Source: Rhabditophanes sp. KR3021 | Lineage: Eukaryota > Nematoda > Chromadorea > Rhabditida > Alloionematidae | Direction: 5' to 3' | NCBI GenBank assembly: GCA_963281155.1 | Contig: CAUJLY010000006.1 | Location: 9,982,001 to 10,046,000 of the forward strand | Length of the DNA: 64,000 nucleotides | In this document: one piece after another, positions 1 to 12,113 of the stretch | How positions within the stretch are numbered: position 1 is the first letter of the stretch | Layout: the number at the start of each line of letters is the position of its first letter | The notes under the pieces: model-generated | Databases searched by the model: none | Told to the model about the DNA's origin: nothing | Seen by the model: the letters and a program-made list of their open reading frames with translations, nothing else | Position numbers and translations under genes: made by a program

Positions 1-3000
1 TTTCGTTTTTTGGTATCTAAAAAAGACACAATAGCTTTTATGGCAACGGAATTTAATTGTATTTTAATTATTCAAAACTTTATACGGATGAATTAAAAAT
101 TGTGAATTAATTAAATAATATGTGAATGAATTAAATTTTATCGTAATCAAATGAGTATAATTTAATTCATTCGTAAGTTACCATTTGCCTCCTAAATTAC
201 TTTCAAAACGATGTGCAATCATTTTTTATTATCCATTATCACTTACTTTTTTTAATGGTAAGCATTATAGTTTACTGGATGTTTCTTTTTTATCTAGAAT
301 ACACTTAATGGTATCTTTATTAGTTAGTAGATATCTTGCCTGGTATCATTTTGATGTTTACATTTGATGGCGCCTTTTTGTATTGCTTTAAAATCATGGT
401 TCGTTTGATGAGTTGATAGTATGCATCATATTTACATTATCAAAGTATAAAATAAGATATAAGATTTGAGATTGTTAATTTAGATACATTTCACAATACA
501 TTTTTCTTAAACAAAGTAATTTTATTATTGAAGGGGCCTTTGAATAAATAGAAAATCTCGTATTTTCATCTTCTTTGTTTTGAGAAAAAAGCCAATTACT
601 ACGTTCTTTGTTTTCTGTAGGTAACTTGCAGACGAAAAAAGTATGAATGGTAAATAATTTTGTTTGATATCGTTGATCTAAAGATAGTGCAATTCAATTA
701 TTTTAAACAAAGAGTAAACTTGCATGACATATAACATTTTAAAGTTCATGCTATTATTTGTTAAACATCACTTGGAAAAAGCCTATGTGCGCAAAAATGT
801 GCGTCCATTTTTAAATATTTTTAAATGCTCTCAACACCAGTCATCTTTTTCTTTTGATATTCAATATCTTTTTCTACTAACAGGACAGGAGAAAAATTGG
901 TTGGCAGCTGTCCAGATGAGTATAAAAAGAATATAGCTCACTTTAAGATAATTTTGAGTTTTAAATTATGAATAGGGTTATATATCATTTTTTCCTTTCT
1001 AAATATCATTTTTTCTATATCTATTCCTAGCTGTTTGAAAGTCAGGCCAAGGTATTCAGAGACAAGACAGCTGTAATTGATGATGGTGAGTAAGCCTCAA
1101 TTAAATATGAGGCTCTCCCATATAATCAGACCCAAAATTAAATGTACGCAATTTTCCACTCTTTTTCTTTTGGCTATATATTCTCATTTTTATTGTTCGA
1201 ATGAGGCCCTACGTACACACAAACTTTTTAGCCGGCCTCACTTTTTTGTGCTCCCTTACACACATCAACCCCCTGCATTTTAAATGTCCTTTTGGGTATC
1301 TTTTAATAGAACACCACTGAGGCTTCATTTCCATGGGTGTATCTTTTTTGAACAAAAACACTAAATTCGATGAAGCAAATATTACATAGAACCATAGATA
1401 AGACTAAGGCATACCATTATCCTCAGTATTTTAGCTATCGTCTTTATGTGATTCCCACTCAAATATAAGCAATATTTCATACCGATTGAAAGTAACTTGA
1501 TTTATCATTGGTCTACAATTAATCTTTTCATCCTAAATATATACATATCTTTGCATAATTAATTATTTTACTAAGAAATCATTCACCAAACTATTCACAA
1601 CATACCCATATTAATTCCAAATCCCTTTTAGTCGACTTTTAATTTATCAAAAGCTAACTAAAACAAAGCTATCTCTAGTACAAATTGCAGTGTCATCACT
1701 CAACCCTATTCATAAAATAGTTGATTCCTTGATAGGATTTCTGATTAACGAATAGGTCATATAGTCTCTGTTGTATGATATACCTTATTTAAAAAAGACC
1801 GGAATATTATTTGTTAAGATAAACAACTATTCTATTTTGTCCCTATTCAGTAAATAAAGTTATTTTTATTATTTTGAAAGTTGTAGGAAATAGATAATAT
1901 TAGACTGATTTAAAGGGGAATGTTTTGGAGTATTTTTGCTTTTAAATTTATACTATATGGCCAATGATACAAATTTTTTGTTCTTTATATTTTTTGTTCA
2001 TTATCTTTTCGTTTTTTTAAAACATATATTTTTGCGTTGAAATCATGCAATGATATCAATCAACAAGTATAACAGCTGCTTGGAATGAACACAAATATCA
2101 GACATAAAAAGATGCTAATGAGCTTTATTGAAATAACATTTATAATGAAAATATATTATTGTTGAATTTTCGTGCCAAGATTAATCTTGCCAAAACTTTT
2201 AGTCTTCCTGCTCAGAAGTTTTATTTTTTCGCTAAAATCTATTTAAATACACATACACACTACCACTTTAAGCATAAAAAATGAGGAAAATCCTTTTGAT
2301 GCTAAATGATTGGTATGTATGTGTAAGGGTTTTGATAAGATTGGCAAATACTTGTTGTTAAAAAGCATGCCAAATTTGTCTATTTTTTGTCTATTGGTTT
2401 TTGCAAATTTAAATTTATTATCATACTCATACTTTCAAAGTTAAGTTAGAGAATGTCAACCATATTATTTCGTAACAATTATTCATAATATAAATATATT
2501 TTCGAGGTATCTTAGTCAAACTTGTATATTCACAACTTTGATGTGATTCATTACTCCTCAATTTTTTTGTTTCTAATATTGAAAATGAGTTAAATGTCAT
2601 AGATATGCAATGTAGTTATTTTGTGAATAATGAACTTGACATCTTAACGTATTTAGGTGTCTTTTTTGTGTGTGAATGCATTCAAATTATAAAACTAACT
2701 TGATATCAATTTTTTACTTCGCATATTTTACTTGACTTAAGTTTAAATAAATGATGACAATGAGCTCATACTTTGTTTTAAAGATTGTCTGATCAGAACC
2801 TCTAGTCTATATATTGGTCTTCTTTTCCTTATAATATTTTACATTCGACTTATATACTTTTATTAACATTTGATAATTTAAGATTATTCGCTATTATATA
2901 TTTGCATAATGAGTGTATATATTAAGCTGAGTTTTCTATCGATCTTAGGGATATAGGAAGTGATTGCAATCTTATACATATATTAATTTCGAGCATAAAA

Positions 3001-4766
3001 TTAGTATGTAAGTAATAGTTTGTGGCAATGAGTAAATTTATTTGATTTTGGCTGTTTGAACCTGTGCCTCGACATAATGTGTGCCATTGTTTGGAATGTC
3101 AGCGAGTTGACTTGCCTGGCAAAAAGTTAGTTAAAATATTAAAATATTGTAAAGATACTTTTGTTTTGTCCGAGACAAAAGATGTTCAAAAAAGTAATTA
3201 CAATATTTTCTATTAATAAATTTATTTATAATTAAAGCTTTGATTTACGCACTACTTTTGAATATTTCTTTCTTTATTCGGTAACATATGTGTCAAGTAA
3301 AGAAATGTCGTCGGCTTACTCGGTAACGTTGACGAACATTCAAAAATTACGTCGTTTTTCAATTTAACACAAAGTCTATTTTTATAAGTTTTATTCATCA
3401 TGAAAAATGTGCTCGTGTTGAGGACGAAAATGATTTAAAATTTTTAAAAAATGCTATAAATAAAAACATTCTCAAATATCTTTTATAGAAAGTACATCAA
3501 CTTCTTATTAAAAGAATCTGACAACATAATATGTTTTACTGCATTAATTATATTTGCTGATTTCTTATATTAATTAGTTGTAGAAATAATTAGTCAGCTT
3601 GATGAAAAGAAACTTAATTTCTTTGAAAAAATTATGTTTATGTTATTTTGTTTGTAATGAGATATTAAAATGAGAAAATATTTACAGTATTTTTAATTAA
3701 ATTTTTACAATTTTTGGTGACGCTCCATTTACTTATTAAAACTGTTTTAGAACAAATTGTTTGCATCAATTTTGTTCTTGATGATATTTCATGATATAAG
3801 ATTTTGCATATAGATAATTAATCAAAAATTTTAAATTGTTCAACTTTGTATATTTGATCAAGAAGTGGTAATTCTTTGTCTTTTTATGTGATTTAGCCAA
3901 ATTTAAAAAGAAACCAACAGAACATAAAGTTAGGTAAAATAATTCACGAAACGTAGTCAAATTCCGTGAACCATTTGATCAGTTTGATCTATTTTTGGTG
4001 CCACTGATAGCCAGGACATGCTTAGTCATTTTTCGATTTTAAGATCTATTAAAAAGTTATTAATAATTTTGTATTATTTATTATTAATTGTATGCTTTTA
4101 TCTTTATCACTTCTAAGCTTAACGTCAAATTTCACATGACAACCCCAAAAGTATCATAATTTTTAATGTTTTTTGAATGAAAATGCTATTTATAGATGAT
4201 TTAATTAAAAATTATATAGACTTGATCAGGATTTTCGATCATTCAATTATAAACAAGTACATTTTTGATTTTTCTTTGATAAAATCATTCTCAATTTTCT
4301 GAATCGTGCTTGATTGCTTCCCATTAATTTTACCAACAAAATCTTTTTCTAATAAACCTTTTTTTGTCTTTACTCCTAATATAAACAACCACTTTTATTG
4401 ACAAATTTTAAATGATAAAGCTTCGTTAGTAGAAAAAGTATACTACACATTTCATTAAGATCACTGTTAAATTTTCAGTAAACATTAAATAATTCTTGAT
4501 ACCCACTCTGAAATTACGTTTTAAGGAGTCACACTTTTCATTAACTGATTAGACCACTTTTTTTAATAACTTCAATCATAAGGCAAACACTATAAAATAA
4601 GTAATCTAAATATCATGACTGCTCTTTACTCAAATTTTTCCAGTATATCAATTAATCATATTTTTGTACATACGGCTCAAACATCACAATATCATGTTGC
4701 AAACTATATCTAAAAAACATATTTTTGAAGTTATGTTTAATTTAATTTATTACCGCTTAAAGTTTA

Positions 4767-4790
4767 AACGACACTCGATCAAGTGTCGTT
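4767..4790. repeat. Perfect 9-bp inverted repeat, 6-nt loop
   Basis: The arms 4767-4775 and 4782-4790 are perfectly complementary around the loop CGATCA. A stem this long is expected about twice by chance in 64 kb, so no function is claimed. Confidence 0.5.
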
Positions 4791-6372
4791 AATAATACCA
4801 ATTTTAAAAGATCTATTATAATTTGGTGCAACGTGACATTACTGCTCAACAAAATCAAATCACACAAATTGACAGGGCGTGCCAAATACCTTTGCTTATT
4901 AAAATTACCCAAAATGACTTGTTATTCAAATTCTTGATATAACTATTTAACTCGACACTATTATTAATTTTTGTTGGTCTTTATTTCAAAAATGACACAT
5001 ATGGGTCAGGCAGCAATGATCTACAACATCATACTTCTTCAAAAATACTTTCATCATTTTTGCAACACTTTTACAATTTGTCTCACAAGTGACTATATTT
5101 AAGTTTAAGATAATTCATTTTAATTTCTAGTTTCCATTTTTTGATTAAGACCTTTATGCTAATAAGTTGTTTCCTGCGCAAAGGATATACATTTCTCTTT
5201 TTTTGACTTTTTTAATTAATCCCCTTTTCAAGCAAACGCACGATAAATTAATTGAAATAATTTGCTCAAATGTTAATAAGCAGTCTTGTCAACTTTTAAA
5301 AATTATATTTAGGAATGTTTCACTTTCTTGAAGTACAACACACACACAAAAATAAGCTCCTATTCTTACGGACTGACAAATTTCCTTTTATTAGACTTTA
5401 GTATATATACCAAACTTGTGCTAATTAACAATATTCCGTAACCTTTTTTGACGTTGAACCTTATGATATGGTTGTTCATTCATTAAGTTCATTCTCTTTT
5501 CCACCTTCAACAAAACCATGACCAATAATGTGACTCAAAAGTTAGCGAACATTTTTTTGTTTGCTTGCAAACGTTACATAGTCTTGTTATTGGGAGTACA
5601 TATGTATGTTTTTACCCAATCAACAAATTTCCAACCTTTTTTGAATAATAGATTGACAAAAATAAAACTTCATAGTTGATTAGATTAAAGATAAGCACAT
5701 TTGATTTTACCGCATTTATTAAAAAAACAAACCTTATTTATTATACAAAAGTTAACTTCATATCCACTACAATATGTTAACACTTCCCTATCATCTTCCT
5801 AACACATAAAATTCCTGCAAAAAAAATACGTTTATAAGAGTGTCGCATAAAATATTTATTATTTCAATTTTAATATTGTTGATTTAAATAACATAAAGTT
5901 TTCATTTAAGATTCAGTCTTATTTTGTGAAGCCTTATTTGCTAATTTAGGAAAGTAAATCAGTTTCAGTTTTAAGGGTATGTTTATATGATAAATATATA
6001 TTGGTCACTTTATAATATTACCTAAAGGATATTTTTATTCAAAACATATTAATATTTTTAAATTTTTGTTGTTTTTGGATAACTTTTGACAACATTTTTC
6101 CTATACACACAAATAGGGATGCTTTTTGATGGAGAGGATCGTCATAATTTGGTTTGATCGCACTAAAAAAATAATGATCATTTTGGAGACCATTTTGATT
6201 AACAAGTGATGCCATTATCAATCATTTTTATCAGATTACCATGTGCGTCAACTCACCTACCTTTTCTAGTTTACCTAACATAATTTGCTATAAATCAAAT
6301 GGTTAAATGTTGGTGTTGATATTTTAATCAAAGTTCATAACTATTCACAACCATTTCTGGAGAAAGTTAATT

Positions 6373-6499
6373 AATGTCACCACTGAATATACTATTCATC
6401 ATCCTACAGATGCTACAAAATCAAATGACTATCTGTTTAATTCAAAAAATACGCCTAAATTAGACATGATAAGAGGCGCCTCTTTGATGTGGTGACATT
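6373..6499. repeat. 11-bp inverted repeat enclosing a 14-bp palindrome
   Basis: AATGTCACCAC (6373-6383) is repeated in inverse orientation at 6489-6499. Just inside the right arm is the perfect palindrome AAGAGGCGCCTCTT (6471-6484). There is no clear target-site duplication, so a MITE is not demonstrated. Each element alone is within chance expectation. Confidence 0.4.
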
Positions 6500-7148
6500 T
6501 GGTATGAATTGTGTTTATCCAAAACAAATGATCTTTCAAGAGAGTATAAATATGTTCAATTGCTTTTTTTACGCATAAGCTCTAATAATAACTTCTTTAC
6601 CATCTCATTTACATCTCTTTTTTCCTTACTAATTTGATTAACATTCAAAAGCATCTACACATTTATTTATAATACACAACATAAACAGAAAAATGTTGCT
6701 CCTTTGTTTTATTTAATTTGAATTGAATATTGCCATTCTGTCCATGACAACCTATAAATATGCTTTGTGTCGCAACAGACACAGATCATCATATCACAAA
6801 ATATTTACAATACTTTTTATCTTTTGATTTGTCATATAAAGTTGTTTTGTTAAACAAAGATGTACAGATAAATGTATTGCTTGTCATTTTTCCTACCGAA
6901 TGGCAGAAAATATTTTTGTCCTAACATCAAAACAACATTTCATTGTATTTTGTACAATTACACCAACAATACTTTATTCTACAACAGGGGTTTATGTTGT
7001 TGATTAAGATGATGAATAATGATATTTTGTCAGACCAGAAGGATACCTCAACTCGCTAATTCATCTTTTTAATAATATTGTCAAAAGTACATCTTGCAAC
7101 TGCTATTTTTTAATTATTTCTGATCATGAATAGGCGATACCAAACTTC

Positions 7149-7166
7149 TGCCTCTTTTAGGAGGCA
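7149..7166. repeat. 6-bp hairpin in the transporter upstream region
   Basis: TGCCTC, loop TTTTAG, GAGGCA. It shares the GAGGC core of the 6471-6484 palindrome. It could be a protein-binding site or chance. Confidence 0.25.
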
Positions 7167-7741
7167 CCTGTCGGGAAGGATGTACAAAAGTTGACGCTTA
7201 ACACGTACACAAAAAATAAGTGCAACCTTTGTCGCCTATTTTCCTCCCTCCTTACTCTTATAACAAAAATGATTATTTATACAACATGATTTGACAGTAG
7301 ATCGTTTGTCTTGTATAGGCTCCTCTACTATTTAATAAAATTCATTTCGTAAATATATTCACAATTTCTAGATTAACATTCATAGATAAAAGCTTTCTCT
7401 CTTGATAGGTGCATACTTTTACCTAACTTTTACTCTTTCACTTATACAGATACCTACTTCTTATGTTGGTATTCTATATCATGGATATACTATTAGTATA
7501 CATCAATCAGTCTCTACTTCCAATTCATCACATATTAAGTTTGAAAGTTTATTTCAAAGTTGTTATCATGATTACAATTCATCTTAATGGTGATTCAGTG
7601 AGTAACAAGCTTTTCAGAAGTTGGAAAGTATACCATCAATCTTATCCACAATCACTTTTCAGAACTTTTTCGTGACCTCGTTTCTTCTTTAAATAAACAC
7701 ACAATTATAAACCGAATCATGAAAGTTACTTAATCATCCCA

Positions 7742-7749
7742 TTTTACAG
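7742..7749 (+). promoter_or_regulatory. 3' splice acceptor in the transporter 5' leader
   Basis: TTTTACAG 52 nt before the ATG matches the acceptor consensus of the coding introns here. No 5' exon is visible, so it may be a spliced-leader acceptor or the end of a 5' UTR intron. Confidence 0.4.
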
Positions 7750-7801
7750 GTATCTTCAGCTTTGATCTTATTTCATACTGGTTGATAGCAATCTTCTGAA
7801 A

Positions 7802-9575
7802 ATGGAAACAACATTAGCCCCCATCTTTAATGCTTTTTCCACCATCGTCCCAAACTTGGCCGAGTTCCAGACAAGCAGCTTGTGGAGTGTAATTCTCGGA
7901 TTTGTCATTGCTTTCATCTTAGCCTTTGCCATCGGAGCTAATGACACCGCCAACTCTTTTGGGACATCAGTTGGATCGAAGGTTTTAACCTTAACTCAAG
8001 CTTATATCTTGGCTTCGATTTTTGAATCTGCCGGAGCGGCTCTTTTGGGTAAGTATTACATTTTGCTTTGTTATGGGACAACATCGTACTTTTTAGGTTA
8101 TAAAGTAACGGATACGATGCGTAAAGGAGTTATCGATGTTTCTGTTTACGACAACAATCCGATGGAACTTCTGTTGGGACAACTTGCTGTTTTGACTGGG
8201 TGTGGAGCTTGGCTTCTTATTGCTACCTTTTTTAAGCTTCCCGTCTCTACCACCCACTCCATCGTCGGAGCCACCATTGGATACTCACTGGTCCTTAAAG
8301 GGATGGATGGAATCAGATGGTACAAGATCGGCAAAATCGTCGCTTCCTGGTTCGTATCCCCAGTCCTTTCGGGGGTTGTCTCCCTCGCCATCTACACTGC
8401 TCTCAAGTACTTCGTCCTTGAAACGGTAACTATCAAAATATCATCTTTATAATTCAAATGCTTTCTAGAAACACCCAATCAGAAATGCTTTAATTAGTTT
8501 GCCCATTCTCAACTTCATTGCCATTTGGCTGAATGGATTCGCCATCTTGTTTGAAGGACCTGGTCTTTTTGGAATTGACCAGATGTCGGCCACCTCCGTT
8601 CTTTTCACCACCCTCGCCATCGCTTCCATCATTGCCTTGTCTGTTCAATTCGTTCTTGTTCCAAGATTCAAGAAATCCATCAATAGTAAGTAATGAGTGC
8701 GTCATGCTTAATATATTTGTTACCTAGGCTTCCGCAACAACCTTGCCAATGGAAACGACAAGGAAATGAGTGAAAAGGTTGGAACAATCACTACTTCCCT
8801 TATGTGCGATGACGACCTCAAGAACCAAAGAACCTCTTCCCTAAGCAAAGCCAACGGACATAGCCAATCAACGAAGGCTCTTCTTGCGAATGAAAAACTA
8901 GCCCGTGACTCCCAATCCGCCAACAGAAGTCTATCCGCCGACAAGGCAGATTCCGAAGCCAACGAAGTAACATCCGTTGAATTGGCCTGCGTTCACAGTA
9001 ATGGCGTTTCCGACATCGAAGGAAACGTAGCCGGAAAAAGTACTGATGAAATGGTTGTCCAACAAAGTGCCGTAAACATGGTCTTTTCCAATCTTCAAAT
9101 CTTGACTGCATGCTTTGGAGGATTCGCTCACGGTGGAAACGATGTTTCAAATGCCATTGCTCCATTGGTTTCAATTTACGCCATCTGGACTGAGGGATCT
9201 GTTACCCAGGCTGGAGGAACTCCCGTCGCTCTTTTGATTTACGGAGCTGCTGGTATGTGTGTTGGTTTGTGGTTCCTCGGACATCGCGTCATCTACACGG
9301 TCGGGGAAAATCTGACTAGAATCACACCTGTATCTGGATTTGCCATTGAATTCGGAGCCGCCGCAACAGTTCTCTTTGCCTCCAAACTCGGCCTTCCAAT
9401 CTCCTCGACCCAATGTAAAATTGGAAGTGTGATCTTCGTTGGTTGGTTCCAAAACCACCACTCCGTCCAATGGTCAACATTCCGTAACATTGCCATCTCC
9501 TGGTTAGTGACACTTCCAGTGGCCGGAGTCCTTAGTGCCGTCGTAACATATGTTCTCAAATATTTCGCTTTATAA
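7802..9575 (+). CDS. SLC20/PiT sodium-phosphate cotransporter
   Basis: Proposed CDS: join(7802-8048, 8097-8425, 8469-8685, 8728-9575), 546 aa, the usual length for metazoan PiT proteins. The family imports inorganic phosphate with Na+ at the plasma membrane. Both diagnostic repeats are present: [12 protein letters not shown] near residues 45-56 and [13 protein letters not shown] near 399-411, each followed by hydrophobic segments and a PIS/PVS-S/T-T motif ([15 protein letters not shown]). A hydrophilic loop of about 100 residues, rich in Ser, Lys and Asp (roughly 268-375), separates the halves, as in SLC20A1/2. Intron 1 (48 bp) is a multiple of three without a stop, so it looks like 16 extra codons; family alignment ([14 protein letters not shown]) and GTAAGT/TTTTTAG borders argue it is removed. 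The gene stands alone and is tail-to-tail with the PROPPIN gene. Confidence 0.93.
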
Positions 9576-10180
9576 TCGAAAGATCCACAAACAAATGGTC
9601 GTGTCACCTGCACATCAAAACTCTCTCCTTAATGAACGGGGGCTCCATTCGGTCTAACTTTTATCTATTGCTATATCTCTTAAAAGAAACCTATCTTATT
9701 ATACAAAATTGAAAACTATTGGTTCCTACTCTACTACATTTGTTAACTCTTTAAATTATAACATATCCTTTTACCATCTTGTGCCTAATGATTGATGACC
9801 TGTCTGATGGACGAAAATATGCATTTGTTGTTTATTGAATGAAGTTACTTCAATACTTTGTGTTATGTTTTGTTTGTTAGTTCTAGTTGTTGTATCAATG
9901 TAGTTAATTAAAACTCCATGCCCTATTTAAATCTCTTTTATTTAATGCTTTGTGCCTGTAATGAGCAATATTTATATGTTCCACAACTTACATCTCTCTT
10001 TTCTAAAGGAAACACTACAATTTGGCCTGGTCAAAATATGTTACAAAAATAGGACAAAAATAATCAAAATTATTAAATATTTTATGTCACAAAATGAACA
10101 CCATAAAAATAGTTACCAAATGTTTGTTTAAATTATACTTCCTTTCAATATACATTCACCATCTTATATATTCCATACAT
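9576..10180. other. Convergent 3' intergenic region
   Basis: This is the 3'-to-3' spacer between the phosphate transporter and the PROPPIN gene. It is AT-rich with no open frame of note and must contain both 3' UTRs; no canonical AATAAA is obvious close to the transporter stop. Confidence 0.6.
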
Positions 10181-11453
10181 TCATTCATTGTTTTCACATA
10201 ATTCTTTCATATCTTCTGAAATCCAAAAACGACTGTCGTCAATAACACCAAGAAGTGATTTAGAAACACGGCATTTTTCATTGTTAAACTTTGAATAATT
10301 GCCATTAAAACCGATCGTGAGAAGGTATATTTCACTGGTATTGCCGAATTCTAATTCACCGTTCCTGACACTCTTTGCTTTGCCATCTTCAGTTGAGGAA
10401 GAAGAATGGTATCCTTCTTCATGTTCATCCTTACTTTGTTGATTATCTTTTGTTGTTGATTTTTTGTTATCTGTTTGGGTGGGGATTTTTTCATTAATAA
10501 AACCTCCAATCATTATTCGTTCTTGTTTGCTGAAATCGACCACGTACTTTGCTTTCAGACCCCATAACATATTATAAAGAGTTAAACTGGAACCTACTCT
10601 TGCTCCTTCACTCAATTCAAATACATGTCCAGATCCCTTATTAGACGACACAAACAAATGTCGAGAATCACTTGAAAAATTCATGCATTTAATAGTTGCA
10701 TAAGTGATACCTCTTTTAAAAGTATACAATCCAGAACCAGTATGTGGATCAAATATCTTGATCTCCATTCCTGTTTTTGTTGTAGATACAAGCAACGTTC
10801 CATTATCATTCAAATTAATCATGCCAATTTCTTGTTTATTGTGTGGAACAAATGTCAATGGAAGTGTTGTAATATTCCCATCCGCTGCCCCAGACTTCAG
10901 GACGCTTATGTGGCCAGGTTCACTGACATAGGCAAAGAGCTCCTTTGTCTTGTCAGTACAGAGGGCAAAATTGTTTCCTTTGTTTGGAACGAGCTCTACT
11001 TGGTGGATGAGACTACATTTGTTGGTCCAATCAAGGATGTTGGCATGCCCATATTCGGCGATCACAAACAAAGAGTAGGAGAGAGCTATGTTGACGATGT
11101 AACTGCTCATTTCAATTTGATAGATGATGCATTTATGGTTTAAGTCAAATATTTTGGCGAAATTTGAATGACCTGGAGTAGCAGAGAGTAAACCAACATA
11201 TTGAGTACCATTCAAAAGAGCAATCTTGCGAACTTTCCCAATTACCTCAGCACCTAAAAAATATTATTCGTTTATTGACATTCATTCTTTTACTCACTGT
11301 AATATTTGATCATCTTAAAATTTTGAACCGTATAAAACCAAACACCATTTAAGCCTGCTGTCGCAACTATATCTAAACAAATATTAATGATGACTGCAAA
11401 AAGACCAACATACCTTGTTTAGAATCATAAGCAATATCAAGAAAGATAGCCAT
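10181..11453 (-). CDS. PROPPIN (WIPI/ATG18/EPG-6-like) autophagy protein
   Basis: Proposed CDS on the minus strand: 11453-11414, 11372-11298, 11253-10181; 395 aa. PROPPINs are seven-bladed beta-propellers that bind PI3P/PI(3,5)P2 on autophagic membranes. The sequence follows the family: an N-terminal blade, then GKVRKIALLNGTQYVGLLSA (compare WIPI VRKIALLYRTNYV), EVVPNKG, HNKQEIGMINLNDNGTLLVS, and FDPHTGSGLYTFKRG followed by FSSDSRHLFVSSNKGSGHVFEL. The lipid-binding F/L-R-R-G motif reads FKRG (217-220), so the first Arg is Lys and the second is kept. A polar insert rich in Lys, Glu and Ser lies near residues 300-345. The introns are 41 and 44 bp. It is divergent from the HSP70 gene and shares a 660-bp upstream region with it. 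Which PROPPIN subgroup it belongs to cannot be settled by eye. Confidence 0.82.
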
Positions 11454-12113
11454 TTGGCCAAATAATAATTAATCTATAAACATATTATGAGAATGAGTAT
11501 GTTTTAATGTATTTGGGATATATAGATGCGTCTAATGAATAAAACAGGGAATAAAAAAGATCGCTTTTTGAGTGGTCGTTGTTAGGGAAATGCAAGAGAT
11601 AGTTTGAATGATTAGTAACATGTACCTAGTAACCGTTGCTTGTTCATCTAACGTATGACTCATACTGTGAAGTAATAAAAATGGGATTCATATGGACAAT
11701 ATCGAGTATCTACTTAGCTAGCCAATGTAAAAAAGCGTTAATTACTTTAAATGCATACTATGCAAGGAAAAACAATTGATCAAATCATCTGACAATGACC
11801 CTTTACCACATAAATTGAAATGATTCTTCTTTATAAAAGAATCACGTAGATGTTTGCATTATGAAATTTTTTTTGATCAACAAATTCATCTCTAATTGCG
11901 GTTGTTCATATTTAATTTTTAAATGAAAATTTCTTAACATCTTTCTGTAGATGTTAGGTTAAAAATTATTAATGACTATCGAAATTTTATGATAAAATAA
12001 TCTAAAGATAAAACTATTTACTGATATGGCTATTTCTTAAACACCACTATAAATGTAGCTTTTACTTACTTTTATTCATTAGTGCTCTTAATTGACAAAG
12101 ATTGTTTCTAAAG
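11454..12113. other. Shared divergent upstream region (PROPPIN / HSP70)
   Basis: 660 bp between two head-to-head starts. I looked for canonical heat-shock elements (alternating nGAAn/nTTCn units) upstream of the HSP70 gene and saw no convincing three-unit array. No other gene is apparent. Confidence 0.5.

Larger units (their letters stand above)
1..7801. other. Gene-poor AT-rich spacer
   Basis: No coding region can be supported over this 7.8 kb. Open frames of 60-70 codons on either strand show no family resemblance, no codon bias and no splice partners. Small palindromes occur at 4767-4790, 6471-6484 and 7149-7166. The last few hundred bases presumably hold the promoter of the phosphate transporter; a TTTTACAG acceptor ends at about 7749, 52 nt before its ATG. 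Confidence 0.6.

Noticed and set aside
3994..4004. GGTGCCACT motif, recurring near 23741 and 25391
   Set aside because: Three copies with unrelated flanks; too short to call a dispersed repeat.
8818..9613. Minus-strand frames of 99-118 codons opposite the transporter
   Set aside because: They lie exactly across conserved transporter codons, and their translations resemble nothing.
11831..11852. GATTCTTCTTTATAAAAGAATC inspected as a heat-shock element
   Set aside because: The TTC and GAA units are not in the required alternating 5-bp spacing.
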